64,000 nt of DNA, taken from the NCBI GenBank assembly GCA_947573135.1, contig CANPDU010000003.1, positions 1 to 64,000 of the forward strand, given 5' to 3'. The stretch comes from an uncultured Bacteroidales bacterium. Its GTDB lineage: Bacteria > Bacteroidota > Bacteroidia > Bacteroidales > Muribaculaceae. Below the pieces are notes generated by a model. It saw only the letters and a program-made list of their open reading frames with translations, searched no databases and was not told the DNA's origin. This document shows, piece by piece, positions 43,105 through 51,246 of the stretch. How positions within the stretch are numbered: position 1 is the stretch's first letter; each line of letters begins with the position of its first letter. Both the position numbers and the translations under genes were made by a program.

Positions 43105-44262
43105 TCAGGCAAGGAAGCCGAGCAACACGCCTGCGGCCACAGCCGAACCGATCACACCGGCAACATTCGGGCCCATGGCATGCATGAGCAGATAGTTGGA
43201 CGGATCATATTCGAGACCGAGGTTGTTGGAGATACGCGCCGACATAGGCACAGCCGAAACACCGGCGTTGCCGATGAGCGGGTTGATCTTCTTGTCTTTC
43301 GGCAGCACGAGGTTGAAAAGCTTGACGAAGAGCACGCCCGACGACGAAGCAATCACAAACGCCATAAAGCCTAGGAAGAAGATGAAAATCGTCTGCAGAG
43401 TAAGAAACTGCGAGGCCTGTGTCGAAGCGCCGACAGTCATGCCAAGAAGGATGGTAACGATGTCGGTGAGAGCATTGCTGGCTGTCTTGGCGAGACGGTT
43501 GGTCACACCGCACTCGCGGAGCAGGTTACCGAAGAAGAGCATACCGAGCAGTGGCAGACCCGAAGGAACAACGAAGCAAGTGAGCAACATGCCGACGATC
43601 GGGAAGATGATCTTCTCGTTCTGCGACACGGCGCGCGCTGGCCTCATGCGGATAAGGCGCTCCTTCTTGGTTGTGAACAGACGCATCAGCGGCGGCTGGA
43701 TCAGCGGAACGAGAGCCATGTAGCTGTAGGCCGAGACTGCGATCGCACCCATAAGGTTAGGAGCAAGCTTCGACGACAGGAAGATGGCAGTAGGACCGTC
43801 GGCACCGCCGATGATAGCGATAGCACCGGCCTGGTCGGGAGCGAAACCGAGAGCGAGAGCCACCATATAAGCACCGAAGATACCGAACTGGGCAGCAGCG
43901 CCGATAAGCATAAGCTTCGGGTTGGCGATCAGAGCCGAGAAGTCAGTCATAGCACCGATGCCGAGGAAAATCAGCGGAGGATACCATCCGGCGCTCACAC
44001 CGTTATAGAGGATATTGAGCACTGAACCCTGTTCATAGATGCCGATCTCAAGGCCGGCAGTAGTATTGAACGGCACGTTACCGATAAGAATACCAAAACC
44101 TATAGGCACAAGCAGCATGGGCTCAAAATTACGCTTGATTGCAAGATAAATAAAAATGAGACCAACTAAAATCATTATAAAATTGCCTATCTCGGCATTG
44201 GCGAAACCTGTCAGTTCCCAGAACTGTTGCAGGTTTTTCAATAGAAAATCACCAAATGACAT
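43105..44262 (-). CDS. Sodium-translocating decarboxylase subunit beta
   Basis: The membrane sodium pump of the biotin-dependent decarboxylases (oxaloacetate or methylmalonyl-CoA). The 385-residue protein has about ten hydrophobic segments. The segments PPLIFLGIGAMTDFSALIANPKL (about 95-117) and IIGGADGPTAIFLSSKLAPNL (about 150-170, with the D of GGADGPT) and NLLRECGVTNRL (about 230-242) are characteristic. It is the last gene of the operon, 12 bp after the biotin carrier. Methylmalonyl-CoA is the likeliest substrate because of the linked epimerase. Confidence 0.92.
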   Translation of the reverse strand: MSFGDFLLKNLQQFWELTGFANAEIGNFIMILVGLIFIYLAIKRNFEPMLLVPIGFGILIGNVPFNTTAGLEIGIYEQGSVLNILYNGVSAGWYPPLIFLGIGAMTDFSALIANPKLMLIGAAAQFGIFGAYMVALALGFAPDQAGAIAIIGGADGPTAIFLSSKLAPNLMGAIAVSAYSYMALVPLIQPPLMRLFTTKKERLIRMRPARAVSQNEKIIFPIVGMLLTCFVVPSGLPLLGMLFFGNLLRECGVTNRLAKTASNALTDIVTILLGMTVGASTQASQFLTLQTIFIFFLGFMAFVIASSSGVLFVKLFNLVLPKDKKINPLIGNAGVSAVPMSARISNNLGLEYDPSNYLLMHAMGPNVAGVIGSAVAAGVLLGFLA

Positions 44263-44274
44263 AATTACGGTCGA

Positions 44275-44712
44275 TTAAGCGATTGTAATGAGTACAGCGC
44301 CTTCGAGTACAGAGTCACCGGGAGCGACGTTGATAGAAGCGATCTTGCCGTCGCGGCCGGCATGAATGGCATTTTCCATCTTCATGGCCTCAAGAAGAAG
44401 CACAGTGTCAGAAGCCTTGACCATGTCGCCTACTTTCACGGGAATCGAAAGCACAACGCCGGGCAGCGGGGCCTTGACTGCGTCACCGGTGCCTGTAGGA
44501 GCAGGCTTGGCGATAACCTTCTCACCCGCAGCGTTGCGGGGAGCGGCCTCGGGACGGGGAGCGCTCACAGACTTGACATGAGCTGCAGCCTGCTGTTCGA
44601 GTTCAACTTTATAAGGGACACCGTTGACCTCGACTTGAGCCACGTTGCCATCGATGTCGCCCACGGCTACCTTATAGGTGTTGCCATTGATTTTATATTT
44701 ATATTCTTTCAT
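44275..44712 (-). CDS. Biotin carrier subunit of the decarboxylase
   Basis: A 145-residue biotinyl-domain protein. The biotin attachment site is LLLEAMKMENAI with K111, and the C-terminal 70 residues form the carrier domain. The N-terminal part (about 1-45) is a short conserved beta segment, then an Ala/Pro-rich flexible linker (about 45-80). It carries CO2 from the carboxyltransferase subunit to the beta subunit. It lies 12 bp before the beta subunit gene. Confidence 0.94.
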   Translation of the reverse strand: MKEYKYKINGNTYKVAVGDIDGNVAQVEVNGVPYKVELEQQAAAHVKSVSAPRPEAAPRNAAGEKVIAKPAPTGTGDAVKAPLPGVVLSIPVKVGDMVKASDTVLLLEAMKMENAIHAGRDGKIASINVAPGDSVLEGAVLITIA

Positions 44713-44762
44713 TGTTTGATCGTATTAGTAGAATTGAATAAATTTTGTGTGGGTGAGATTGA

Positions 44763-45677
44763 TTAATGGCGATGATTTACGCCCGGCACCTCGCGGAGAC
44801 CGTATATTTTGGAACTCCAGGGAGAATAAGCGCGTTTCACTTTGTTGATGGTGAGGACGGCGTTTTCGGTGTCGTGAGCGTTAAGATGATCGTGGAGAGC
44901 CATTACGATTGCGGCGATTTCCTCGCCTGAATCGTGGACGATCTCGCCTTTCTCGACATCGTGTTTCTCGACACCGTGGGCACGCATCTTGTTGAGACGC
45001 GACACACTCGCGCCGATCTTGCCGATGCCGTAGAAACACAGACAGAGCAGCAGAAGAGCCGAGAAAACTATACACATGGCCATTACGGTCATACCGAAGC
45101 CGTTGGCGTCGCGTTCGGCAAATTCCTCGATCTTGTTGTTAGTATCGCGGATGACATTGGCGCTCGACGGGGTGATATAAGCCTCACCGCCGTCACGGAC
45201 ACCCCATTCGCCGGCTCCGTCGACCGAACGTGCATAGCTGTTGTCGGCGGTCAACGATGCCGGGATAGTCACTTCATCGATAAGAGTGACACCGTCGGCA
45301 TCATAAATACCTATCCAGTTTTCTTTGCCGGGTTCGAGTACGAAGTTGGTGTGGAATGTACCTTTGTCGGGCTGACCGTCAGCAAAAAACACCACGTGCT
45401 GACGCTTGGCGATGCGAGTGTTCACGTCGCCGAGAGGCACAGGGTACTTTTTAGGGTCATGCTTGTCATTGGTGATATAGATGCTCGAGATTTCGAGCGG
45501 GGCGAAATTTGAGTTGAACAGTTCGATCCAACCGTGATGCTCGCCGTAGTCGTCGATAATGCTCGATTCGTTTTCCACCATGACCTCGTTGACACGCAGG
45601 GCTTTGCGGCTCTGAGCGGAGACGATAGAAACCGCCGCGGCAACGAATATGGCTGTCAAAAATAATTTTCTTTTCAT
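44763..45677 (-). CDS. OadG-like gamma subunit fused to a lamin-tail-like domain
   Basis: A 304-residue protein with a signal peptide (about 1-22, ending VSAQ), an extracytoplasmic domain (about 25-170) resembling the lamin tail domain (VNEVMVENESSIIDDYGEHHGWIELFNSNFAPLEISSIYI), one membrane segment (about 195-217) and a cytoplasmic tail. The tail ends with the segment KVKRAYSPWSSKIYGL, typical of OadG-related subunits next to biotin-dependent carriers. The gamma subunit anchors and assembles the decarboxylase. The added periplasmic domain may bind DNA, wall or membrane partners; this is inference. It lies 50 bp before the biotin carrier gene. Confidence 0.82.
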   Translation of the reverse strand: MKRKLFLTAIFVAAAVSIVSAQSRKALRVNEVMVENESSIIDDYGEHHGWIELFNSNFAPLEISSIYITNDKHDPKKYPVPLGDVNTRIAKRQHVVFFADGQPDKGTFHTNFVLEPGKENWIGIYDADGVTLIDEVTIPASLTADNSYARSVDGAGEWGVRDGGEAYITPSSANVIRDTNNKIEEFAERDANGFGMTVMAMCIVFSALLLLCLCFYGIGKIGASVSRLNKMRAHGVEKHDVEKGEIVHDSGEEIAAIVMALHDHLNAHDTENAVLTINKVKRAYSPWSSKIYGLREVPGVNHRH

Positions 45678-45722
45678 AAATGCAATATGCTTTAAGAGCG
45701 GATAAGATTGCCGGCTGCCGGC

Positions 45723-47276
45723 TTAGAGGGGAATATTGCCGTGTTTTTTTGCCGGATTGGTCACCTTCTTTGTGGCGAGCTGCTGCAGAGCGCGTATCAC
45801 GCGGAAACGGGTGTTGCGCGGTTCGATCACGTCGTCGATGTAGCCATACTTAGCCGCATTGTAAGGATTGCAGAACAGTTTGTTGTACTCGGCTTCCTTT
45901 TCCTGAAGCACCTTGGCGGGATCGTCAGATGCCTTGGCTTCCTTGGCATAAAGCACTTCGACTGCGCCGGCACCGCCCATAACGGCGATTTCGGCCGTAG
46001 GCCAAGCATAGTTCATGTCGCCACGGAGCTGCTTGCAGCTCATCACGATATGGCTGCCGCCGTAGCTCTTGCGGAGAGTGACTGTAACCTTGGGCACAGT
46101 AGCCTCGCCGAAAGCATAGAGCAGTTTCGCACCGTGAAGTATTACACCGTTGTATTCCTGGCCTGTGCCGGGAAGGAAGCCCGGAACGTCGACGAGAGTC
46201 ACCAGAGGAATGTTGAATGCGTCGCAGAAACGTACGAAACGCGCGCCCTTGCGGGAAGCGTTGCTGTCAAGGACACCGGCAAGATATTTAGGCTGGTTGG
46301 CCACGATGCCGACTGACTGACCGTTGAAGCGGGCGAAACCGACGATGATATTCTTGGCGTAGTCGCGCTGCACTTCAAGGAATTCGCCATTATCGACAAT
46401 AGCTCCGATTACCTCATACATATCATAGGGACGTGTTGGCGAGTCGGGAATGATGTCGTTGAGAGAATCCTCGAGGCGGTCGATCGGGTCGTTGCACTCA
46501 ACCAACGGCGGCTCTTCGAGGTTGTTCTGGGGTATATAGCTGAAGAGCTTGCGGATGATCTTGATGGCATGTTCGCCGTCTTCGGCTGCAAAGTGGCATA
46601 CGCCGCTCTTCGATGAGTGAACCTCTGCGCCGCCGAGAGCGTCCTGAGTCACATCTTCGCCGGTAACGGTCTTCACAACCTTCGGGCCGGTGAGGAACAT
46701 ATAAGAAATACCCTTGGCCATGATTGTGAAGTCAGTGAGTGCGGGAGAATAAACAGCGCCGCCGGCACACGGTCCGAGGATAGCAGAGATCTGAGGAATT
46801 ACGCCCGAAGCGAGGATATTGCGCTGGAAGATTTCGGCATATCCGGCGAGAGCGTTGATGCCTTCCTGGATACGTGCACCGCCGGAGTCGTTAAGACCGA
46901 TAACAGGAGCGCCCATCTTCATTGCCATGTCCATAACCTTGCAGATCTTGAGGGCCATGGTCTCAGAGAGAGAACCGCCGAAGACAGTAAAATCCTGAGC
47001 AAAGACATAGACGAGGCGACCGTCGATTGTGCCGTAGCCTGTAACGACGCCATCACCGAGGAATGATTTCTTTTCCTGACCGAAGTTGGTGCAACGGTGA
47101 CGGACAAACATGTCGAGTTCTTCGAACGAACCTTCGTCGAGGAGCTGCGCGATACGTTCGCGAGCTGTATATTTGCCGCGTTCGTGCTGCTTCTCGATGG
47201 CTTTTTCACCTCCGCCGATGCGCGCCTGCGCACGAAGCTCGATTAACTCTTTAACTTTTTCGAGTTGACTGCTCAT
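45723..47276 (-). CDS. Methylmalonyl-CoA decarboxylase carboxyltransferase subunit
   Basis: A 517-residue acyl-CoA carboxyltransferase, the subunit that moves the carboxyl group from methylmalonyl-CoA (or another acyl-CoA) to biotin. Typical blocks are [11 protein letters not shown] (about 46-56), the oxyanion segment GGARIQEG (about 128-135), [39 protein letters not shown] (about 375-392) and [17 protein letters not shown]. It could also serve as a propionyl-CoA carboxylase beta subunit, but the adjoining sodium pump and gamma subunit favour the decarboxylase. It lies between the epimerase and the gamma subunit. Confidence 0.93.
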   Translation of the reverse strand: MSSQLEKVKELIELRAQARIGGGEKAIEKQHERGKYTARERIAQLLDEGSFEELDMFVRHRCTNFGQEKKSFLGDGVVTGYGTIDGRLVYVFAQDFTVFGGSLSETMALKICKVMDMAMKMGAPVIGLNDSGGARIQEGINALAGYAEIFQRNILASGVIPQISAILGPCAGGAVYSPALTDFTIMAKGISYMFLTGPKVVKTVTGEDVTQDALGGAEVHSSKSGVCHFAAEDGEHAIKIIRKLFSYIPQNNLEEPPLVECNDPIDRLEDSLNDIIPDSPTRPYDMYEVIGAIVDNGEFLEVQRDYAKNIIVGFARFNGQSVGIVANQPKYLAGVLDSNASRKGARFVRFCDAFNIPLVTLVDVPGFLPGTGQEYNGVILHGAKLLYAFGEATVPKVTVTLRKSYGGSHIVMSCKQLRGDMNYAWPTAEIAVMGGAGAVEVLYAKEAKASDDPAKVLQEKEAEYNKLFCNPYNAAKYGYIDDVIEPRNTRFRVIRALQQLATKKVTNPAKKHGNIPL

Positions 47277-47324
47277 TTTGATGATTGGTTGATGAATAGA
47301 TTATTCAAAAAAAATTGATTATGT

Positions 47325-47750
47325 TTATGCTTTTTTCTTGGGGTCTTCGCAAAGCTCTATCAGAGTGCCGACAGTCGATTTCGGATGAAGGAAAGCGATG
47401 TTGAGACCTTCGGCACCTTTACGGGGAGCCTTGTCGATAACACGGCAATCTTTTGACTGCACTTCCTCGAGAGCCTCGGCTACTCCGCTCTCAACAGCGA
47501 AAGCTATGTGCTGGATGCCGCCGCGGCCGCCGTTGTTAGCGATGAATTTAGAAATAGCGCTGTCTTCGGCTGTGCCTTCGAGAAGTTCGAGCTTTGTCTG
47601 GCCGACCTTGAAGAAGGCGGTACGCACTTTCTGGTCAGGCACTTCTTCGATAGCGAAGCATTTGAAACCAAGAATATTTTCGTAGAAAGGAATGGCTTCG
47701 TCGAGCGAGGGGACGGCGATGCCGATGTGTTCGATATGGCTTATATCCAT
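47325..47750 (-). CDS. mce: Methylmalonyl-CoA epimerase
   Basis: A 141-residue glyoxalase-fold protein that interconverts (R)- and (S)-methylmalonyl-CoA. HIEHIGIAVPSLDEAIPFYENILGF (about 4-28), with the metal-binding His, and the later GGRGGIQHIAFAVESG (about 73-88) and LHPKSTVGTLIEL (about 120-132) are family features. It links the mutase product to the decarboxylase genes just downstream (48 bp). Together they complete succinate-to-propionate conversion. Confidence 0.95.
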   Translation of the reverse strand: MDISHIEHIGIAVPSLDEAIPFYENILGFKCFAIEEVPDQKVRTAFFKVGQTKLELLEGTAEDSAISKFIANNGGRGGIQHIAFAVESGVAEALEEVQSKDCRVIDKAPRKGAEGLNIAFLHPKSTVGTLIELCEDPKKKA

Positions 47751-47789
47751 TATAATAAATTTATGAGTTATAAATAAAATCTGTTACTA

Positions 47790-48248
47790 TTATCTCACCG
47801 GAACCGGGCGTTTGAGAACCTGACGGAACGACATGAGAGTCTCTGTGCGTGCAGCTCCGAGCTGCTGGATCTCGTTCTGAAGGAGATGAAGCAGATGCTC
47901 GTTGTTGACAGCCATTAATTTGATAAGAATATCATAACGGCCGGTAGTATAGTGACACTCAATGATTTCAGGGATTTTTTTGAGTTCCTCGACGACTTCG
48001 GCCGAGCGAGAAGGCTCACGCAGATATATACCCACGAAAGCACAAGTCTCATAACCCATTGAAGTCGGATCGATAAGACATTCAGAACCCGTGATCACAC
48101 CGGCAGCAAGCAATTTCTGAATACGCTGATGCACTGCGGCACCGGAAACACCATATTCTCTGGCTATTTCGAGATATGGCTTCCTTGCATTCATTGACAG
48201 ATCGCGTAGTATCTTCAGATCTAACGCATCAAAGTTTTGTCGATTCAT
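47790..48248 (-). CDS. Lrp/AsnC family transcriptional regulator
   Basis: A 152-residue Lrp/AsnC protein: N-terminal helix-turn-helix (ILRDLSMNARKPYLEIAREYGVSGAAVHQRIQKL, about 13-46) and a C-terminal RAM/effector domain with GRYDILIKLMAVNNEHLLHLL (about 103-123). It is on the same strand as, and 39 bp upstream of, the epimerase gene, so it could control or be co-transcribed with the propionate operon. Its ligand is unknown. Confidence 0.92.
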   Translation of the reverse strand: MNRQNFDALDLKILRDLSMNARKPYLEIAREYGVSGAAVHQRIQKLLAAGVITGSECLIDPTSMGYETCAFVGIYLREPSRSAEVVEELKKIPEIIECHYTTGRYDILIKLMAVNNEHLLHLLQNEIQQLGAARTETLMSFRQVLKRPVPVR

Positions 48249-48322
48249 GATATAAATGTGTTTATAATTGGTTAGGCAATAAAATTACTTAAACTGACAA
48301 AATGGAATAATCGTCATAGAGA

Positions 48323-48374
48323 ATTCGCATGAATTTCACCGTCGGTATAACCATCGGGCAAAAATCATGCGAAT
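48323..48374. repeat. 10-bp inverted repeat ATTCGCATGA/TCATGCGAAT
   Basis: ATTCGCATGA (48323-48332) and TCATGCGAAT (48365-48374) are perfectly complementary, with a 32-base loop. The element lies 75 bp upstream of the Lrp gene. It could be an operator or the stem of a leader RNA; no T run marks it as a terminator. Confidence 0.5.
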
Positions 48375-48531
48375 GTAATAAAAATCAAGTTTACAAAAAA
48401 ATATTAAGCGATTTTTTTATTTTTTTTGTAAATTGTAGTCGTGTCGCACAATTATCGTCAGACAGACGTTATATTTCCACGACATAAAAAATCGGCATAA
48501 CTGAAAAAAACACGAAAATGACATATATTTT

Positions 48532-48563
48532 TTTGCGTAGATTTTGACAAGTTGTTAACTTCG
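48532..48563 (+). promoter_or_regulatory. Promoter of the pRiA4 ORF-3-like gene
   Basis: TTTG (48532-48535) and TAACTTCG (48556-48563, one base from TAnnTTTG) have a 20-bp spacer. The start is expected near 48568, with a leader of about 50 nt. Confidence 0.65.
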
Positions 48564-48618
48564 CAGCGAAAACAGACAAACTTACATATAAAACAGAACC
48601 TACATTCAATATAACCAT

Positions 48619-49176
48619 ATGATATTCAATTTTAGAATAGTCTCTGATGAAGTCGACAACTTCAAAAGAGAAATCAAAATCGACGCAGACGCGACGTTTC
48701 TCGATCTGAAAAACGCTATCTGCAACTCGGTTGGCTACGACAAGAACCAGATGAGTTCATTCTTTATGTGTGATCGCAACTGGGAAAAAGAAAAAGAGAT
48801 CACTTATGAGGACATGGGATCAGACTCCGATCAGGATGTCTGGCTGATGGAGGACACTGTGCTCAGCGACCTGATAGAAGATGAAGGGCAAAAGTTGCTA
48901 TACGTTTTTGATTATATGACAGACCGCGCGTTCTTCATTGAAATGAAGGAACTCATACCCGGCAAAAACCTCAAAGATCCGGTATGCACATTGTCACTTG
49001 GACACGCACCGGCACAAATCGTCGATCTCGACGAGTTTGATGCTAAGATCGACGCTAAAGCTGCCGCAGGCGTATCATCGATCGATGACCTTGACGCAGA
49101 TTTTTACGGAGAGAGCGAGTTCAATCCCGACGAGTTCGACGAAGAAGGCTTCGACGAACTCACATTCAACGACTGA
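48619..49176 (+). CDS. pRiA4 ORF-3-like protein
   Basis: A 185-residue protein matching the fold of the plasmid pRiA4b ORF-3 family: FRIVSDEVDNFKREIKIDADATFLDLKNAICNSVGYDKNQMSSFFMCD near the start, and LLYVFDYMTDRAFFIEMKEL (about 93-112), like the YxYDFGDxWxHxI stretch of the family. The last 35 residues are strongly acidic (DADFYGESEFNPDEFDEEGFDEL). The family is found on plasmids and chromosomes, sometimes with transposons, but its function is not established. No mobile element is nearby. It has its own promoter. Confidence 0.78.
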   Translation: MIFNFRIVSDEVDNFKREIKIDADATFLDLKNAICNSVGYDKNQMSSFFMCDRNWEKEKEITYEDMGSDSDQDVWLMEDTVLSDLIEDEGQKLLYVFDYMTDRAFFIEMKELIPGKNLKDPVCTLSLGHAPAQIVDLDEFDAKIDAKAAAGVSSIDDLDADFYGESEFNPDEFDEEGFDELTFND

Positions 49177-49203
49177 CAACAGACCTTACACAGACAATCA
49201 GCC

Positions 49204-49250
49204 GGCCGGAGCATATGAGCTGCAGTGTCAGCCCTGTGTTCCGGCCTTCT
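49204..49250 (+). terminator. Terminator after the pRiA4 ORF-3-like gene
   Basis: GGCCGGA (49204-49210) and TCCGGCC (49240-49246) form a 7-bp stem with a long 29-base loop, followed by TTCTTATT. It starts 28 bp after the stop codon. Confidence 0.6.
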
Positions 49251-49280
49251 TATTAACCGCAATCCACCTTAAATTAATTT

Positions 49281-50537
49281 ATGAAATCGTTTCTCCTGCC
49301 TGTAATTCTGCTGCTGTCAGCATCGTGTGCGACCGCCCAGACGACATATGAAGAAATTTGTGCCTCGCCCGACAAGGCAGCCGGACTCTATTATCCGTAT
49401 CCGGTGACAGAGAGTGTCAACACCAAAGCCCCTAAAGGCTATAAGCCGTTTTACATCAGCCACTACGGTCGTCACGGATCGCGTTATCTCGTCGGTGACG
49501 AACAATATGCCGATCCACTGGCAGTGTTCATTGCAGCAGAAAAAGCCGATGTGCTTACAGAAAAAGGCAAGGATGTCAAAAAACGTCTTGAAAACATCTG
49601 GCTCGACGCGTCTGAACGCTCCGGTGAGCTCACTCCGCTCGGAGCTGAGCAGCATAAAGGTATAGCCCGGCGAATGTACAAGTCATTCCCCGAGGTGTTT
49701 GCCGGTAACCCTACAATAACAGCCAAGTCAACTGTACGCATGCGTTGCGCACTGTCGATGGCAGCCTTCTGCGAAGGATTGAAGGAGATGAACCCCAAGC
49801 TTGAAATACCCAAAGAATCGGCTCCTAGATATATGAAATACATGTCGACCACCACTCCGCGCGCTCGCGAATTTGCGTATACAGGCGCACGCATGTCGGA
49901 AAAGTTCGAAACTGAAATCGTGCAGCCCGAACGGCTTATGTCGGAACTATTCACCCGGCCTAATTTCCCGGAGTCTCAGAGAAAAACATCCAAATGGCTT
50001 ATGCTCAATCTATTTCGCATTGCTATTGATGTGCCCAACACTCCGTGTGCCGAGCGTCTTGACGATCTGTTTACACCGGAAGAACGATATAAGCTATGGC
50101 AGAACTACAATTACCACTATTACAATGAAATGTCGAATCCGACATCGGCCAAAGGCGCAGTTCTCGACAACGGTCGTCCGTTGCTCGCAAACATCCTCGA
50201 ATGCGCTGACGCGGCAATCGCACGCGGCAACAATGGCGCTGATCTCCGCTTCGGCCATGACAGTACGATAGTGCCGCTTCTCGGACTCATGAAAGTAGAA
50301 GGGTGCTACGGGTCGACCGATGATCCGTACAAGCTGCACGAAGTGTATGCCGACTACAAGATTTCGCCTATGGCCGCAAATCTTCAGATAGTGTTTTTCC
50401 GCAACAACAAGGGCGACATCATAGCCAAACTGATGCTTAACGAGCGAGAAGTGTCACTGCCGGTTAAAACTGACATGGCTCCGTTCTATCACTGGAAGGA
50501 TCTCAGAAACTACCTGCAAGGAATTCTTGCAGAATAA
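49281..50537 (+). CDS. Histidine-type (acid) phosphatase, secreted
   Basis: A 418-residue enzyme with a signal peptide (KSFLLPVILLLSASCATAQ). The clade-2 histidine phosphatase motif is HYGRHGSR (R64, H65, R68), and the second catalytic pair H-D lies in LRFGHDSTIVPLLGL (about 319-333). Such enzymes remove phosphates from inositol polyphosphates and other phosphomonoesters in the periplasm; the Bacteroidota multiple inositol polyphosphate phosphatases are of this group. Phytate specificity is possible but not shown. SASC lacks a standard lipobox leucine, so soluble export is likelier than lipidation. Confidence 0.87.
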   Translation: MKSFLLPVILLLSASCATAQTTYEEICASPDKAAGLYYPYPVTESVNTKAPKGYKPFYISHYGRHGSRYLVGDEQYADPLAVFIAAEKADVLTEKGKDVKKRLENIWLDASERSGELTPLGAEQHKGIARRMYKSFPEVFAGNPTITAKSTVRMRCALSMAAFCEGLKEMNPKLEIPKESAPRYMKYMSTTTPRAREFAYTGARMSEKFETEIVQPERLMSELFTRPNFPESQRKTSKWLMLNLFRIAIDVPNTPCAERLDDLFTPEERYKLWQNYNYHYYNEMSNPTSAKGAVLDNGRPLLANILECADAAIARGNNGADLRFGHDSTIVPLLGLMKVEGCYGSTDDPYKLHEVYADYKISPMAANLQIVFFRNNKGDIIAKLMLNEREVSLPVKTDMAPFYHWKDLRNYLQGILAE

Positions 50538-50629
50538 ATTTTCAACGAGAAGACTGTATCTGACGAGTCTGACAGAACGGACAAGTCAGACATGTCATAT
50601 TACAAACTTTCTTTTTAAATCACCCGACT

Positions 50630-51214
50630 ATGATCGAATACGTAAGAGGACAAGTTGCATCGCTCAACCCGGCTGCCGTCGTCATCGAGACTCCAGGCGG
50701 AGTCGCATATCTGCTGCAGATCAGTCTGCCAACATTCTCAAAACTCGAAGGCAAGGCAGAAGCCCGTCTGCTTGTGCATGAAGCGATACGTGAAGACGCC
50801 TGGACACTCTATGGGTTTCTCGATGAGGAAGAACGAGAACTATTCAGACTGCTGATAGGAGTGTCGGGAGTCGGAGCGTCGACGGCACGCATGATTCTGT
50901 CGGCGCTTTCGGCAGATGAACTGTCGACGGTCATTGCCACATCAAACGTCAAACGCATGAAAAGCGTAAAAGGCGTAGGCGCCAAAACAGCCGAACGCAT
51001 AATAGTTGACCTGCGCGATAAAATAAAAGCGCCCGACACTACGTTAATCATACAATCGCCGGCCATGTCAGAAGCGTTCGACGAAGCCCTTGCGGCATTG
51101 ACCATGCTCGGATTTGCGGCAGCCCAGAGCCGCAAAGTTCTGAAGAAACTGTTTGACGCCGATCCGGGGCTGAAAGTCGAAACCGCCATACGTAAAGCGT
51201 TGCCTCTGATGTAA
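50630..51214 (+). CDS. ruvA: Holliday junction branch migration protein RuvA
   Basis: RuvA binds Holliday junctions and recruits the RuvB motor. The 194-residue protein has the N-terminal OB fold (MIEYVRGQVASLNPAAVVIETPGGVAYLL), two helix-hairpin-helix motifs (LLIGVSGVGASTARMIL, about 79-95, and VKGVGAKTAERIIVDLRDKI, about 117-136) and the C-terminal domain III (about 150-194) that contacts RuvB. It is followed after 32 bp by sprA. Confidence 0.97.
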   Translation: MIEYVRGQVASLNPAAVVIETPGGVAYLLQISLPTFSKLEGKAEARLLVHEAIREDAWTLYGFLDEEERELFRLLIGVSGVGASTARMILSALSADELSTVIATSNVKRMKSVKGVGAKTAERIIVDLRDKIKAPDTTLIIQSPAMSEAFDEALAALTMLGFAAAQSRKVLKKLFDADPGLKVETAIRKALPLM

Positions 51215-51246
51215 GCACCGACGACCGAGCCGGACAATGTCGACTA

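Larger units (their letters stand above)
48249..48618. other. Intergenic region between divergent genes
   Basis: This 370-bp gap lies between the Lrp gene and the pRiA4 ORF-3-like gene. It contains a 10-bp inverted repeat (48323-48374) and a promoter for the rightward gene (48532-48563). The middle part has long A and T runs. No small gene is evident. Confidence 0.6.
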
